NCBI RefSeq assembly: GCF_019977735.1
Contig: NZ_AP025020.1
Coordinates: forward strand, 154,360-218,359
Origin: Calothrix sp. PCC 7716
Lineage (GTDB): Bacteria; Cyanobacteriota; Cyanobacteriia; Cyanobacteriales; Nostocaceae
Direction of reading: 5' to 3'
Length of the DNA: 64,000 bases
Shown: one piece after another, positions 16,068 to 23,832 of the stretch
Numbering within the stretch: the first letter of the stretch is position 1
Layout of the letters: every line of letters starts with the position of its first letter
The notes under the pieces: generated by a model
Told to the model about the DNA's origin: nothing
What the model saw: only the letters and a program-made list of their open reading frames with translations
The model's database searches: none
Program-made: the position numbers and the translations under genes

Positions 16068-16448
16068 ATGTCAAAAATACTACATAGATACCAGCACAAT
16101 TTTATGCAACAAGCTGTACATGAAACGCTAGAGGAAATTATGCCAGTTCTTATTAGATTATATGCAGCGGCTTACGAGTTTAAAAATTTGGAGTATCAAG
16201 AAAATATCGAGTTGGATGCTGCTTTATCTAAAACTGAAGAATTATTAAAGCAGCTTCCTTTCGGTATAGAAGGGCAATTTATTGGTAATGGTGTATCGTT
16301 TGGAACAGCATACAGAATAATCTCCGCTCTAAATCAAAGAGATTATAACCGTGGTATCAAAATCATTAGTAGTATTCCTGACTCTAAAGTTCGGAATGTT
16401 GCAAGTAACATATTTTATCGCATGGCGCATTCAGCAGGACTACAGTAA
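16068..16448 (+). CDS. Small helical hypothetical protein
   Basis: 126 aa, entirely helical by composition (HRYQHNFMQQAVHETLEEIM, LDAALSKTEELLKQLPFGIE), with no membrane segment and no recognised motif. It starts two bases after the L,D-transpeptidase-like gene and its stop overlaps the start of the lysozyme-like gene (TAATG), so translation of the three is coupled. It may be a cytoplasmic partner or chaperone of the two wall-active proteins; that is a guess from position. Confidence 0.65.
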   Translation: MSKILHRYQHNFMQQAVHETLEEIMPVLIRLYAAAYEFKNLEYQENIELDAALSKTEELLKQLPFGIEGQFIGNGVSFGTAYRIISALNQRDYNRGIKIISSIPDSKVRNVASNIFYRMAHSAGLQ

Positions 16449-17242
16449 TGAGGCGCCAATCTTGGCTACAAAATAATTCCCACTGGGATTTTTTAAACTT
16501 CGCAGTGCTATTCGGCTGTTGCTTAATAGCACTTTCTGAGCCAGTTATCAAAATTGGTAGTGCAGCCGGAGATAATATAGTTGAAGCATTTACTCCAGCT
16601 TACAAAGGTAATTTAAACAACTTGTTTGCTAATAATTCTTCTCCTGGTGTAATTGCAATTTGTGCGGCTGAAGGAAATTGTGACCCAGATGGGAAAAAAA
16701 CATCACTGTATTACGGTCATATTGATGATGGGAACAGGAAAGTGAACCGAGGATGGTGTTCAGATCAAGGTCGCGGGGGTAAAAATTTAGCAAATGCTGA
16801 TGCTGGGTGTTTGAGCCGAACTCAAAGCCGCATCTCACGCTTGGTTCAAAGAATGCGCGTGGCTAAGGTGGAGCCAGAACAACACATCGAAGCTTTTGTA
16901 AATGCATCAGACCTGTGGAACCAAGCATCTCCTCGTGTCTCCGATGCTTTTGGAAAAAATTACGCAGAAGCTCTCAAGAAAGGATTGAAGAATAAAGAGG
17001 CAATTTTGTGGGCACGGGTAGAGTCATTCCGCAAAAGCGACGGAGAACTTGAGGCAGGTAATTCAAACTTTGGACTATTTTCAATTTGTGCTAATCACCG
17101 TAATACTTTTTATACAACGCGATTGCGGCAGTACCCTATGTGGTCAGAACGTTGGCGCTGGAATTGCATTGCTTTGGATCAGCGGCGGCGCCTTGAGGAA
17201 ATTAATATTGTTTTGACAAGATTTATTAAAAACAGTAGCTAA
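16448..17242 (+). CDS. Membrane-anchored lysozyme-like protein
   Basis: 264 aa. A short basic N-terminus and a hydrophobic helix (FLNFAVLFGCCLIALSEPVI) anchor an extracytoplasmic domain. This reads AICAAEGNCDPDGKKTSLYY, then GHIDDGNRKVNRGWCSDQ, a pattern I associate with cyanobacterial lysozyme/transglycosylase-like domains (E-G-x-x-x-x-D-G...Y-x-G-H-x-D-x-G-N). The Glu of AAEG would be the catalytic acid. Later helices (WNQASPRVSDAF, KEAILWARVESFRKSDGELE) and the end (WNCIALDQRRRLEEI) complete the domain. Paired cysteines suggest disulphides. It ends the operon and, with the H...SAGC protein, suggests local peptidoglycan opening. Confidence 0.6.
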   Translation: MRRQSWLQNNSHWDFLNFAVLFGCCLIALSEPVIKIGSAAGDNIVEAFTPAYKGNLNNLFANNSSPGVIAICAAEGNCDPDGKKTSLYYGHIDDGNRKVNRGWCSDQGRGGKNLANADAGCLSRTQSRISRLVQRMRVAKVEPEQHIEAFVNASDLWNQASPRVSDAFGKNYAEALKKGLKNKEAILWARVESFRKSDGELEAGNSNFGLFSICANHRNTFYTTRLRQYPMWSERWRWNCIALDQRRRLEEINIVLTRFIKNSS

Positions 17243-17502
17243 GAAGAGTATTTAATCCTTTAAATGAAAGTTCTGCTTTCAAAAATGAAAATTTTTGTGA
17301 ATACTTATTTCTTGCATTTAATTTTCTAATTGTTTCACGGTAAGTTTAGATAAAAACTCTCGAATTGACGAGGTAAAAAAATAAATGTTACTACGACTAA
17401 GAGTATCTTCAATATCTAGGTAATCAGAATTTATACTAGTTTGCATCAGAGGTAAATACAAACGAAAACGAATTTTTACATTCTCTTTTGTATACTGATA
17501 TA

Positions 17503-17919
17503 TTATTCAAGCCAATAGGGACCTTTAAAGAATTCCCCGTCCGCCCAAAACGTTTTGCAAATCAAACAGCCCTGTCCAGGACTACGGAAATTTTGAGCAG
17601 TCCTAAAATCTGTTGCAATCAAAATAGCATTATCCATTTCCGAACCATATAAGTCAGCCCCTGCAAAATCGGTACCACTCAAAATAGTTTCGTCAAGGTT
17701 AGCATTTCTGAAGTTAGTGCCTATGCAATCAGCACCACTCAGGTCAGCTCCACATAAATTGGCGCCTTCGAGATATGTACCCTGGAATCTTTCGCCATGA
17801 TCTTGTAGCCCAGCCGCATGGGAATTTGACCGCAGGAACATTGAGGTACTAGCATGTTGTACTAGAAACTCCTCAAGAGCCTCTTCATCACCAGGTTTTA
17901 AAGTCTGAATTGTAGGCAT
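17503..17919 (-). CDS. Chimera: N-terminal GNAT fragment fused to pentapeptide repeats
   Basis: 138 aa. Residues 1-50 (LKPGDEEALEEFLVQHASTS, MFLRSNSHAAGLQDHGERFQ) look like the start of a GNAT acetyltransferase, including M-F-L-R-S-N and G-x-x-x-x-G-x-x-F-Q-G-T-Y, but the acetyl-CoA-binding core is absent. Residues 51-110 are instead pentapeptide repeats of the A(D/N)LxG type (LEGANLCGADLSGADCIGTN, FAGADLYGSEMDNAILIATD), which fold as a right-handed beta-helix. The end (GCLICKTFWADGEFFKG) has a Cys pair. It is either a recombination product replacing most of a GNAT gene or a true fusion. No clear ribosome binding site was seen. It cannot be an active acetyltransferase as it stands. Confidence 0.68.
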   Translation of the reverse strand: MPTIQTLKPGDEEALEEFLVQHASTSMFLRSNSHAAGLQDHGERFQGTYLEGANLCGADLSGADCIGTNFRNANLDETILSGTDFAGADLYGSEMDNAILIATDFRTAQNFRSPGQGCLICKTFWADGEFFKGPYWLE

Positions 17920-18000
17920 CTACAATATCCAAGAGTCGTTACTTGTAATACATTATAATACATAAAATGAGCATATCCATTACCAGTTGGAGAGCCAAGA

Positions 18001-18897
18001 ATGAAGAGTAACAGCAAGCTGAATCGAGTGTTGATTGTAGGCGGAACTCATGGGAACGAGTTTACTGGAGCATATTTGATAAAAAAGTTCCAACAGTTCC
18101 CTGAATTAATTCGTCGCGAAAGTTTTAAAACATTAACGTTGTTTGCTAATCCTAAAGCATTTACAGAAGTAAGACGATACATTTCACGAGACCTCAATCA
18201 TTGCTTTTCTCGTCTTGATTTACAGGATACAACACTTTCCTGCTACGAGGATTTACGAGCGAAAGAAATTGACCAAATGTTTGGATATAATAGTGAAAAT
18301 CCGATTGATTTTATTTTTGATGTACACAGTACAACCACCAAGATGGGCTTGACGCTGATTGTGGACAATGATGATTTATTCAGTTTACAGCTCGCTGCCT
18401 ACCTCAGTTATATTAATTCTGAAATCAAAGTTTATAGTTTTGGAGACTTATATCCTAGCCCAAATCTTCTTCCATTGCGCGCGCTTGCTAAATCTAGTAT
18501 TTGTATTGAGGTTGGTGCTATTGCCCAAGGTGTTTTGAATGCGGAAATTTTTTTAAAAACTGAAGCCCTTGTTTTCGCTATTTTAGATTATTTAGAAAAG
18601 TATAATATCGGAGAAATTCAATCTAAACAAAATACACTTATCCTATACAAATATATTGAAGCAGTTTATTTTCCAAGAAACGAACACGGAGAAATTCAGG
18701 CTATGATTCATCCTCAACTTGAATTTAAAGATTATCAAGCTTTGTATCCTAATGACCCGATGTTATTGACATTGGATGGTCAAACAATTTGCTACAAAGG
18801 AGACTCTATTGTCTATCCAACTTTTATTAATGAAGCAGCTTATTACGAAAAAGGCATAGCGATGTGTTTAACTCAAAAGCATCAAATCACAATTTAG
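18001..18897 (+). CDS. Aspartoacylase/succinylglutamate desuccinylase family zinc hydrolase
   Basis: 298 aa, a normal length for aspartoacylase-like enzymes, which remove an acyl group from N-acyl amino acids such as N-acetylaspartate. The zinc ligands are visible: His and Glu in GGTHGNEFTG (residues 14-23) and His in IFDVHSTTTK (near 108). Substrate-binding Arg-Asp-Leu-Asn is seen in ISRDLNHCF, and the catalytic Glu in SICIEVGAIAQG. The C-terminal domain (PQLEFKDYQALYPNDPMLLT) is present. It starts at ATG 18001 with GGAGAG eleven bases upstream. It is a stand-alone metabolic gene between the pentapeptide chimera and a convergent hypothetical gene; why a mobile region carries it is unclear. 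Confidence 0.85.
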   Translation: MKSNSKLNRVLIVGGTHGNEFTGAYLIKKFQQFPELIRRESFKTLTLFANPKAFTEVRRYISRDLNHCFSRLDLQDTTLSCYEDLRAKEIDQMFGYNSENPIDFIFDVHSTTTKMGLTLIVDNDDLFSLQLAAYLSYINSEIKVYSFGDLYPSPNLLPLRALAKSSICIEVGAIAQGVLNAEIFLKTEALVFAILDYLEKYNIGEIQSKQNTLILYKYIEAVYFPRNEHGEIQAMIHPQLEFKDYQALYPNDPMLLTLDGQTICYKGDSIVYPTFINEAAYYEKGIAMCLTQKHQITI

Positions 18898-18975
18898 ACG
18901 ATTATGGAATACAAATTTAGAGTTATATGCCAAAGCTAAATAGTACAAGATAACTTTGGCATAATTAAGCTTTAT

Positions 18976-19959
18976 TTAAAACGGAATTTCTTCATTTATG
19001 TCAAGTTCGTCTTTGTTTATAGCTTGATGTTTTTTGGTGGAATTTACAACTGCTACACCTTCAATTTCTCCATCTGGGTCTATACCGTGTTGTTTGAGGA
19101 AAGCTTCTGCTTCAGCTTGTTTTGCAGAACGTGAGTTTTTACGAGGTTTTTTGGAGCCAAGATTGTTTGAGTGCAAACCAACTTTGATTTCTGGAGGTGT
19201 TGAGTTAGCTTCTACTAGTTTTTCGGTTTGCTTGTGAATAATTTGGATTATTTGTGAAGCATGATTAGGTACTTTGCAGTTAATCTCTAAGTCGCTTAAT
19301 TCTTCATCTTCAGTAGATTCTAAGTCAGGGTCTTGTACGTATTGTTTGGACATAAGTGTTTCTGCGTGTTCAAGACTGACTCTTTCTTCAATTGCATTTG
19401 CAACTGTTTCTTTGTCTTGACGGTTCCACTGTTGCAATGCCTGTTTGACTTGCTCTGTCGGCGCCATTCGAGAGCGTTTGCTTACAAGTAGGTCTGTAAA
19501 TTCTTCTGCGAAAAACTCTAAAATTTCGCGCGTTCTTTCAATTAAAAGGTCTATCTCGCTTTTACCGCGAAGTTTGATTTCGGAGTTTAATTCGATATCG
19601 ATTTCGGGCATGGCTATAATACCGTTACCAAAACTTTCCCAGTACATTTTGATAAAATCTTCCCATTCGGGTTTCCAAACTTCAGCGAAACGGCGCTCTT
19701 CGTCGTATGTTGCGGTTATCCATTCGCCTGTTGCATCAAATTTTCCTTTGGATACTTGGTAATCTTGATAGGCGCCGGATTCGTAGTGTTCAGCTTTTAT
19801 TTCCATTTTTCGTAAGCCCCACCATAGTTTGAGTCCGCCGTAATAGTAAGCGTTAAATTCGTAGCGAAGCTTTTTGATTGTAGCTTCGATTTCTCTGGAT
19901 TTTTTAGCTGCTAGTAAGCATTTAGGGTCATATTTGCGAGTTAAATCAGGTTTTGGCAT
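18976..19959 (-). CDS. Hypothetical protein with SSB-like acidic C-terminal tip
   Basis: 327 aa, starting at ATG 19959 with AAGGAG nine bases upstream. The first 120 residues are mixed (RYEFNAYYYGGLKLWWGLRK, GEWITATYDEERRFAEVWKP); the middle is helical (KSEIDLLIERTREILEFFAE); a basic, disordered linker follows (LGSKKPRKNSRSAKQAEAEA). The last residues read DELDINEEIPF, closely resembling the D-x-x-D-D-I-P-F tip by which single-strand DNA-binding protein recruits repair and replication enzymes. This suggests, but does not prove, that it docks onto SSB partners or plays an SSB-like role. No OB fold is obvious. A shared TGAAAAAT box lies upstream. Confidence 0.7.
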   Translation of the reverse strand: MPKPDLTRKYDPKCLLAAKKSREIEATIKKLRYEFNAYYYGGLKLWWGLRKMEIKAEHYESGAYQDYQVSKGKFDATGEWITATYDEERRFAEVWKPEWEDFIKMYWESFGNGIIAMPEIDIELNSEIKLRGKSEIDLLIERTREILEFFAEEFTDLLVSKRSRMAPTEQVKQALQQWNRQDKETVANAIEERVSLEHAETLMSKQYVQDPDLESTEDEELSDLEINCKVPNHASQIIQIIHKQTEKLVEANSTPPEIKVGLHSNNLGSKKPRKNSRSAKQAEAEAFLKQHGIDPDGEIEGVAVVNSTKKHQAINKDELDINEEIPF

Positions 19960-19996
19960 TTTGTTACTCCTTGGTAAATTAACTTATTTGAACTAT

Positions 19997-20010
19997 TGAT
20001 TTTTCACCCC
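19997..20010 (-). promoter_or_regulatory. Upstream box GGGGTGAAAAATCA
   Basis: Lies 38 bp before the start of the SSB-tailed protein gene. Related boxes precede four other minus-strand genes (21710, 31839, 38647, 39037). Spacing to the start codon is variable, so it is more likely an operator or leader element than a fixed -35 box. Confidence 0.45.
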
Positions 20011-20053
20011 ATTAATTTTTTACTTTCTATTTATTTACTTTTTTGATGGAATG

Positions 20054-20086
20054 AAAAAGCCTCCGGAAATCAGATAATTCCGAAGG
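20054..20086 (-). terminator. Rho-independent terminator, minus strand
   Basis: On the minus strand CCTTCGGAA and TTCCGGAGG pair (8 of 9) across a 9-base loop and are followed by CTTTTTC. It would stop transcripts coming from 20504-20812 or from the structured segment at 20183-20467, and separates them from the gene at 19959. Confidence 0.7.
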
Positions 20087-20182
20087 TGAGAGTTCATTTG
20101 TTTGGTAGTTTGTAAGGTACAGAGTGTTAGTAATAGGTGTTGAGAAACCTGGTTACTTTTTTACTGCTGCTAACGTTGGGGG

Positions 20183-20467
20183 TTTACGGGGGAAAAGATG
20201 GCGCCTAGTGCGGTCAAAATCGCTACAGAGATTTTGGGCACCGCACAGGCGTGCAGCAAGCGAGTAGGGCGAACGTGGAATAAATGACCAACAGGACATT
20301 TATGCCGCGAAAGTCGCCCTACGACACTTGCTGTCTCAAAAATTGGGTGAGGTGTATAAAGTTCAATGTGACACCTAGCCAATTTTTGATGACCATGTTT
20401 TCTCCCGTAAAATGAAGAAACCAGCAGCACGCCTGGGTGTGTGAGGGGTGGCGCGAACGCCCTCACA
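20183..20467. ncRNA. Highly structured non-coding element with candidate pseudoknot
   Basis: A gap of over 500 bases without a credible gene contains nested perfect inverted repeats. Long-range stem: 20183-20196 with 20398-20411 (13 of 14). Inside it: hairpin 20208-20221/20230-20246 (GTGCGGT/ACCGCAC and CAAAATC/GATTTTG); a three-tier hairpin 20254-20333 (CAGCAAG/CTTGCTG, GTAGGGCGA/TCGCCCTAC, ATAAATG/CATTTAT); hairpin 20337-20388 (CAAAAATTGG/CCAATTTTTG, AGGTGT/ACACCT). CAGGCGTGC (20246-20254) also matches GCACGCCTG (20427-20435), which would cross the long-range stem as a pseudoknot. A last hairpin is TGTGAGGG/CCCTCACA (20440-20467). A minus-strand terminator lies downstream at 20054-20086, while the single imperfect pair in the long stem would be G-U only in a plus-strand RNA, so the transcribed strand is undecided. 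It could be an ncRNA, an origin or a transfer origin. No known family recognised. Confidence 0.6.
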
Positions 20468-20503
20468 TATAAATAAATGGCGTGTCAGCGCTAACAAAAT
20501 TTT

Positions 20504-20812
20504 TTACAGGGTGGATAATATTTTTTCTTCAGGTTTTTCTTGGTATCCGGGGCGAAGGAGTTTCATTTTTAACTGTCCTTGGTCAATGTAAAAGGCGCCT
20601 TCGCTTAATAAGTTTTCTAGCTCGTCTTCCATTTTAAAACTAATGCTGTTTGCTTTAATTACAGTTTGGATAAAGGTTTTATCTGTTCCATCGGAGGATT
20701 GAAGAAAATATCTGATGCTGATAATTTGGGTGCCTTCAATAACAGAATCAAGTAGAACTTTATCAGTATTTTGGGAGTTGACGATTATTTTGATACCTGT
20801 GGGGTTTTGCAT
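20504..20812 (-). CDS. Small hypothetical protein, 102 aa
   Basis: A beta-rich small protein (GIKIIVNSQNTDKVLLDSVI, IISIRYFLQSSDGTDKTFIQ) with a C-terminal basic end (LKMKLLRPGYQEKPEEKIL). No motif is recognised. It starts at ATG 20812; the upstream bases are ACCCCTCCTACAAA, so no Shine-Dalgarno is present. It lies between the structured element and the 262-aa gene on the same strand, with a family A repeat between it and the latter. Confidence 0.6.
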   Translation of the reverse strand: MQNPTGIKIIVNSQNTDKVLLDSVIEGTQIISIRYFLQSSDGTDKTFIQTVIKANSISFKMEDELENLLSEGAFYIDQGQLKMKLLRPGYQEKPEEKILSTL

Positions 20813-20881
20813 TTTGTAGGAGGGGTAAAATATAATCTTGAATACAAGAATCTTGTTTTGCCTCTGTGGTTAAGGTGTTAT

Positions 20882-20910
20882 TACCACAGAGACGCAGAGT
20901 TTACAGAGAG
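20882..20910. repeat. Dispersed repeat family A (ACCACAGAGACGCAGAG)
   Basis: TTACCACAGAGACGCAGAG followed by TTTACAGAGAG, just after the stop codon of the 262-aa gene. Same family as 7541 and 52778. Confidence 0.65.
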
Positions 20911-20921
20911 GGGGTTTGTGA

Positions 20922-21710
20922 TTATGCTGTGAATTTTGTGATGGCTTCTTTTAGGGCACGGTGACGGTCGGAGTCATTAAGAAATAGGATTTTGGTGTTG
21001 GAGATAAGTTTCTGCAGGTCGGATTGAAATCTTTCTTCGTCTGCTGCTGCTTGGTCGGCTTGGGGATTGAGGCGTAGAGCTTCAGGAATTAAAATTTTAT
21101 AGCTTATGGGTATGGATAACCTTACTTTGTCGTCATCTCGTTCAAATTTAGACACCCATTTGTAGCATTCTGCTATTGCTTGTTTCATTTGGTCTATTCT
21201 ATAGAATTCGCTATATTTGAATCTAGGTGTATCGTAATTAAAATGTCTTTGTATTGACACGTAATATTCCCCTTTGAGGAAGCCACGCATGATTAATAAT
21301 CTGGGTTCTCCTTTTAGAGGTTGGTGTGCGATACCATTGACTATAATTCTGGATGCTGCCCACCGTTTAGCTAGTTCTTGATGTTGAGCTAAAGATTGAT
21401 AAGAACTACCACAACCGTTTGATACTGGTTGAATTTGCTCGCATTGAATATCTCTAAAAGGGTCGATTTGATGGTCGCACCAAAGTTGATTATTATACCA
21501 GCGGTATTGACGAACCTTTGTACAGCGCTTGCCTCCTAGTACATCTGGTGAAGCGTCATGGTCAGTTTCGATGATGGCTACAGGCGCCTCTATTTCGGTT
21601 AATGAAGGTATTTCAACAGTGAATTTTCCTTCAAATTTTTCTGGTCTTGGTTTACGACAGCGTGGTGGGATAATATCTTCGGTGTAAGTGAAATTCCAAG
21701 TGACTTGCAT
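20922..21710 (-). CDS. Hypothetical protein, 262 aa
   Basis: Starts at ATG 21710 (MQVTWNFTYTEDIIPPRCRK). The N-terminal part is beta-rich with four cysteines (PRCRKPRPEKF, KRCTKVRQYRW, LWCDHQIDPFRDIQCEQIQP) that could bind metal. The middle (GEYYVSIQRHFNYDTPRFKY) and helical C-terminus (ADQAAADEERFQSDLQKLIS) have no recognised motif. It is transcribed away from the LRV gene; its promoter region (21711-21797) contains the GGGGGTGAAAAATTA box and, for the opposite direction, a TATAAT sequence. It is probably a plasmid-lineage gene in the same control group as the SSB-tailed protein. Confidence 0.65.
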   Translation of the reverse strand: MQVTWNFTYTEDIIPPRCRKPRPEKFEGKFTVEIPSLTEIEAPVAIIETDHDASPDVLGGKRCTKVRQYRWYNNQLWCDHQIDPFRDIQCEQIQPVSNGCGSSYQSLAQHQELAKRWAASRIIVNGIAHQPLKGEPRLLIMRGFLKGEYYVSIQRHFNYDTPRFKYSEFYRIDQMKQAIAECYKWVSKFERDDDKVRLSIPISYKILIPEALRLNPQADQAAADEERFQSDLQKLISNTKILFLNDSDRHRALKEAITKFTA

Positions 21711-21724
21711 AACTGGTATACCTG

Positions 21725-21742
21725 TTTTAATTTTTCACCCCC
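21725..21742 (-). promoter_or_regulatory. Upstream box GGGGGTGAAAAATTA
   Basis: Lies 15 bp before the start of the 262-aa gene; one of five related boxes upstream of minus-strand genes. On the plus strand TATAAT follows at about 21755 and could serve the divergent LRV gene. Confidence 0.45.
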
Positions 21743-21797
21743 TGTAGAAATAGAATATAATTTTTACTAGTATTTATAAACTATAAATTTTTTACAT

Positions 21798-23798
21798 ATG
21801 GATTTAGAGCAGGAAAAATTTATTCAGGAAGCTGAAAATGAAAATACTTCACCTGAGCGTTTGCGTGAGCTTGCTAGTACAAGCGTAGCATTAGCAAGGG
21901 TAGTGGCACAAAATCCAAGTACGAGTCCAGATGTTTTACAGTCGCTGCAATCTCATGCTGATTGTATAGTGCGACAAAATCTTGTAATGAACCCTAACAC
22001 GCCACCATCATTACTGAAGATAATAGGAAGGCAACTTCCAAGACATTTGTTTCAAAATCCTGCAATTGACTTACTACTATTAGAAACTCCTGATTTACTC
22101 GCAGAAAATATTTCCACCATTTTATGCAGCCTTGTTAAGCGGTCAATTGTACCATATTCAGTTTTAGAATATGCTGTTAATTACCCATCAGAATCTGTAA
22201 AATTGGCAGTTATAATGAATTCTCAAACGCCAAAAAGAATTATTGACGACTTAGCAAAAAATCAGAATATACGTGTATCTGAAGCAGCACAGTTACATAT
22301 TAGTTGTGATAATAAATGTGAAAATTGGGAGAATATCGCGCAAAAAGCTGCAACTAATATATTCAAAGATACTTCAATCAGTTTTGAAAAATCAATCAGT
22401 ATAATTGCAAAGCATATTCACGAATTTTCTAAAGATATTCCTCAACATTTAAAAAATCTAGTATGTGATACAGATGTTGCTGAGATAAAAGAGGTTGAAT
22501 TAGAAAAACTAGCTAACTCCAAAGACTTAAAAGACCGAGAGAAAGCAGCAAAATATGCTAAGACACCTACGCACCTTCTTGAAAAACTTTCAGAATCAAC
22601 TGCTTACAGTATTGCTTGGGCACTTGCAGGCAATCCAAATACACCAGGTGATGTTTTAGTAAAGCTATTAAGAAGACCTGGCAATCATAGTAATAAGCTT
22701 GGAATACATATAGCTTATAATCCAAACGTCACGATAGATTTGCTAGAAGAAATAATTAACAAGTATAAACACAATAAAGTTGATGAAGCAATTGCTAATA
22801 ATCCTAAAACACCAGCTTATATTCTTGAAAAACTAGCTACGAATAATCGTGTAAACAATGCTACTCACAAGGCAATAGTTTTAAACTCTAATACTCCAAT
22901 CTGGGTATTGGAGAAGTTAGCGAGTGAGTATGTAAAAAGAGCTTTAAAACATCAAAATGCTGATAATAGTATCCTTGTAGGAATAGCAAATAATCCTAAA
23001 ACTCCTAAAAAGGTTATTAGAGATTTGTTAAAAAGATTTCGAGAGAAGAATATAACGTATAGTTTAACTTCTGGCGTTGATAAATTTGGTGTTATGAATC
23101 CGCATGTTTCAAGTAGTTTTTTAGAAACTTTACTTTTACGTCAGACAGATGTATGTCAAAGAGAAGCGATTGCCCGTCATCCTAATTTAGGCGAAAGTTT
23201 TTTAAAAAAGTTAATATTAGAATATCGTAATACAGATTCAATTCGCTATGCGGCAGCTGAAAATCCGAATACTCCGAAGTATATTTTGGAAGTATGGGGA
23301 CTTGATATTTTGGATAAATCGAAAGGAGGGATTTCAAATATAGAAGTATTAAAAAGAATTGCTAGCTCACTTTATGCACCAGAACCAATTTTAGAAGAAT
23401 TAGTGAAGCATGACAATAAAGATGTTCAAAAAGCGGCTGCAATGAATCCTTGTAACGATGATTATATTTTAGGAAGTTGGGAATCTTCCTATTATTACAG
23501 ATTAGGCGAGCTAGAAGCCAGTCTTATTCGTGAAACTAAGTTGCTTGAGAAATGGGAAAAAACTATACCTGCATCTAGTCGTTTAACTGTTTTGTTAAAC
23601 CCAAAAGCACCGATAGGAATTTTAGCTAAAATCTCTCGCTCTCTTAGTTGGCTGGAACGATATGCAATTGCATCTAACCCTAGCACACCTGAATTAATTC
23701 GCCAACGTTTAACTAAAGATGCTAATCGAGTTGTACGTGCAGCAGCTGAAGCTAGCTTACGTTCAAATTCTAGCTTACTTACTAGTTTTAATGAGTAA
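21798..23798 (+). CDS. Leucine-rich repeat variant (LRV) protein
   Basis: A 666-aa protein made almost wholly of LRV-type repeats of about 24-37 residues with the signature A-x-N-P-(N/K/S)-T-P-x-x-(I/V)-L-x-x-L-A, for example AQNPSTSPDVLQSL, AGNPNTPGDVLVKL, ANNPKTPAYILEKLA and AENPNTPKYILEVW. LRVs form alternating alpha and 3-10 helical solenoids used for protein binding; no catalytic domain is present. It starts at ATG 21798. Such proteins are common in cyanobacteria and multiply in accessory DNA. The last 30 bases and stop region (23774-23803) are repeated at 31521-31550. Function: probably a scaffold or receptor, unproven. Confidence 0.85.
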   Translation: MDLEQEKFIQEAENENTSPERLRELASTSVALARVVAQNPSTSPDVLQSLQSHADCIVRQNLVMNPNTPPSLLKIIGRQLPRHLFQNPAIDLLLLETPDLLAENISTILCSLVKRSIVPYSVLEYAVNYPSESVKLAVIMNSQTPKRIIDDLAKNQNIRVSEAAQLHISCDNKCENWENIAQKAATNIFKDTSISFEKSISIIAKHIHEFSKDIPQHLKNLVCDTDVAEIKEVELEKLANSKDLKDREKAAKYAKTPTHLLEKLSESTAYSIAWALAGNPNTPGDVLVKLLRRPGNHSNKLGIHIAYNPNVTIDLLEEIINKYKHNKVDEAIANNPKTPAYILEKLATNNRVNNATHKAIVLNSNTPIWVLEKLASEYVKRALKHQNADNSILVGIANNPKTPKKVIRDLLKRFREKNITYSLTSGVDKFGVMNPHVSSSFLETLLLRQTDVCQREAIARHPNLGESFLKKLILEYRNTDSIRYAAAENPNTPKYILEVWGLDILDKSKGGISNIEVLKRIASSLYAPEPILEELVKHDNKDVQKAAAMNPCNDDYILGSWESSYYYRLGELEASLIRETKLLEKWEKTIPASSRLTVLLNPKAPIGILAKISRSLSWLERYAIASNPSTPELIRQRLTKDANRVVRAAAEASLRSNSSLLTSFNE

Positions 23799-23803
23799 TT
23801 TAT
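23774..23803 (+). repeat. 30-bp direct repeat, copy 1
   Basis: Begins CTTACTTACTAGTTTTAATG and matches 31521-31550 at 29 of 30 positions. Here it encodes the last residues of the LRV protein; the other copy covers the end of the convergent GIY-YIG gene. The pair brackets a 7.7-kb block. Confidence 0.75.
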
Positions 23804-23832
23804 GGTTTTTAGTAGCGTGTACCATGTATTTT

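Noticed and set aside
20170..20466. 98-aa minus-strand frame
   Set aside because: It coincides almost exactly with the nested inverted repeats of the structured element; composition is unlike protein and there is no ribosome binding site.
20183..20467. Interpretation of the structured element as retron, IscB/TnpB guide RNA, RNase P RNA or tmRNA
   Set aside because: No reverse transcriptase, IscB or TnpB gene adjoins it, and signature sequences of RNase P RNA or tmRNA were not found.
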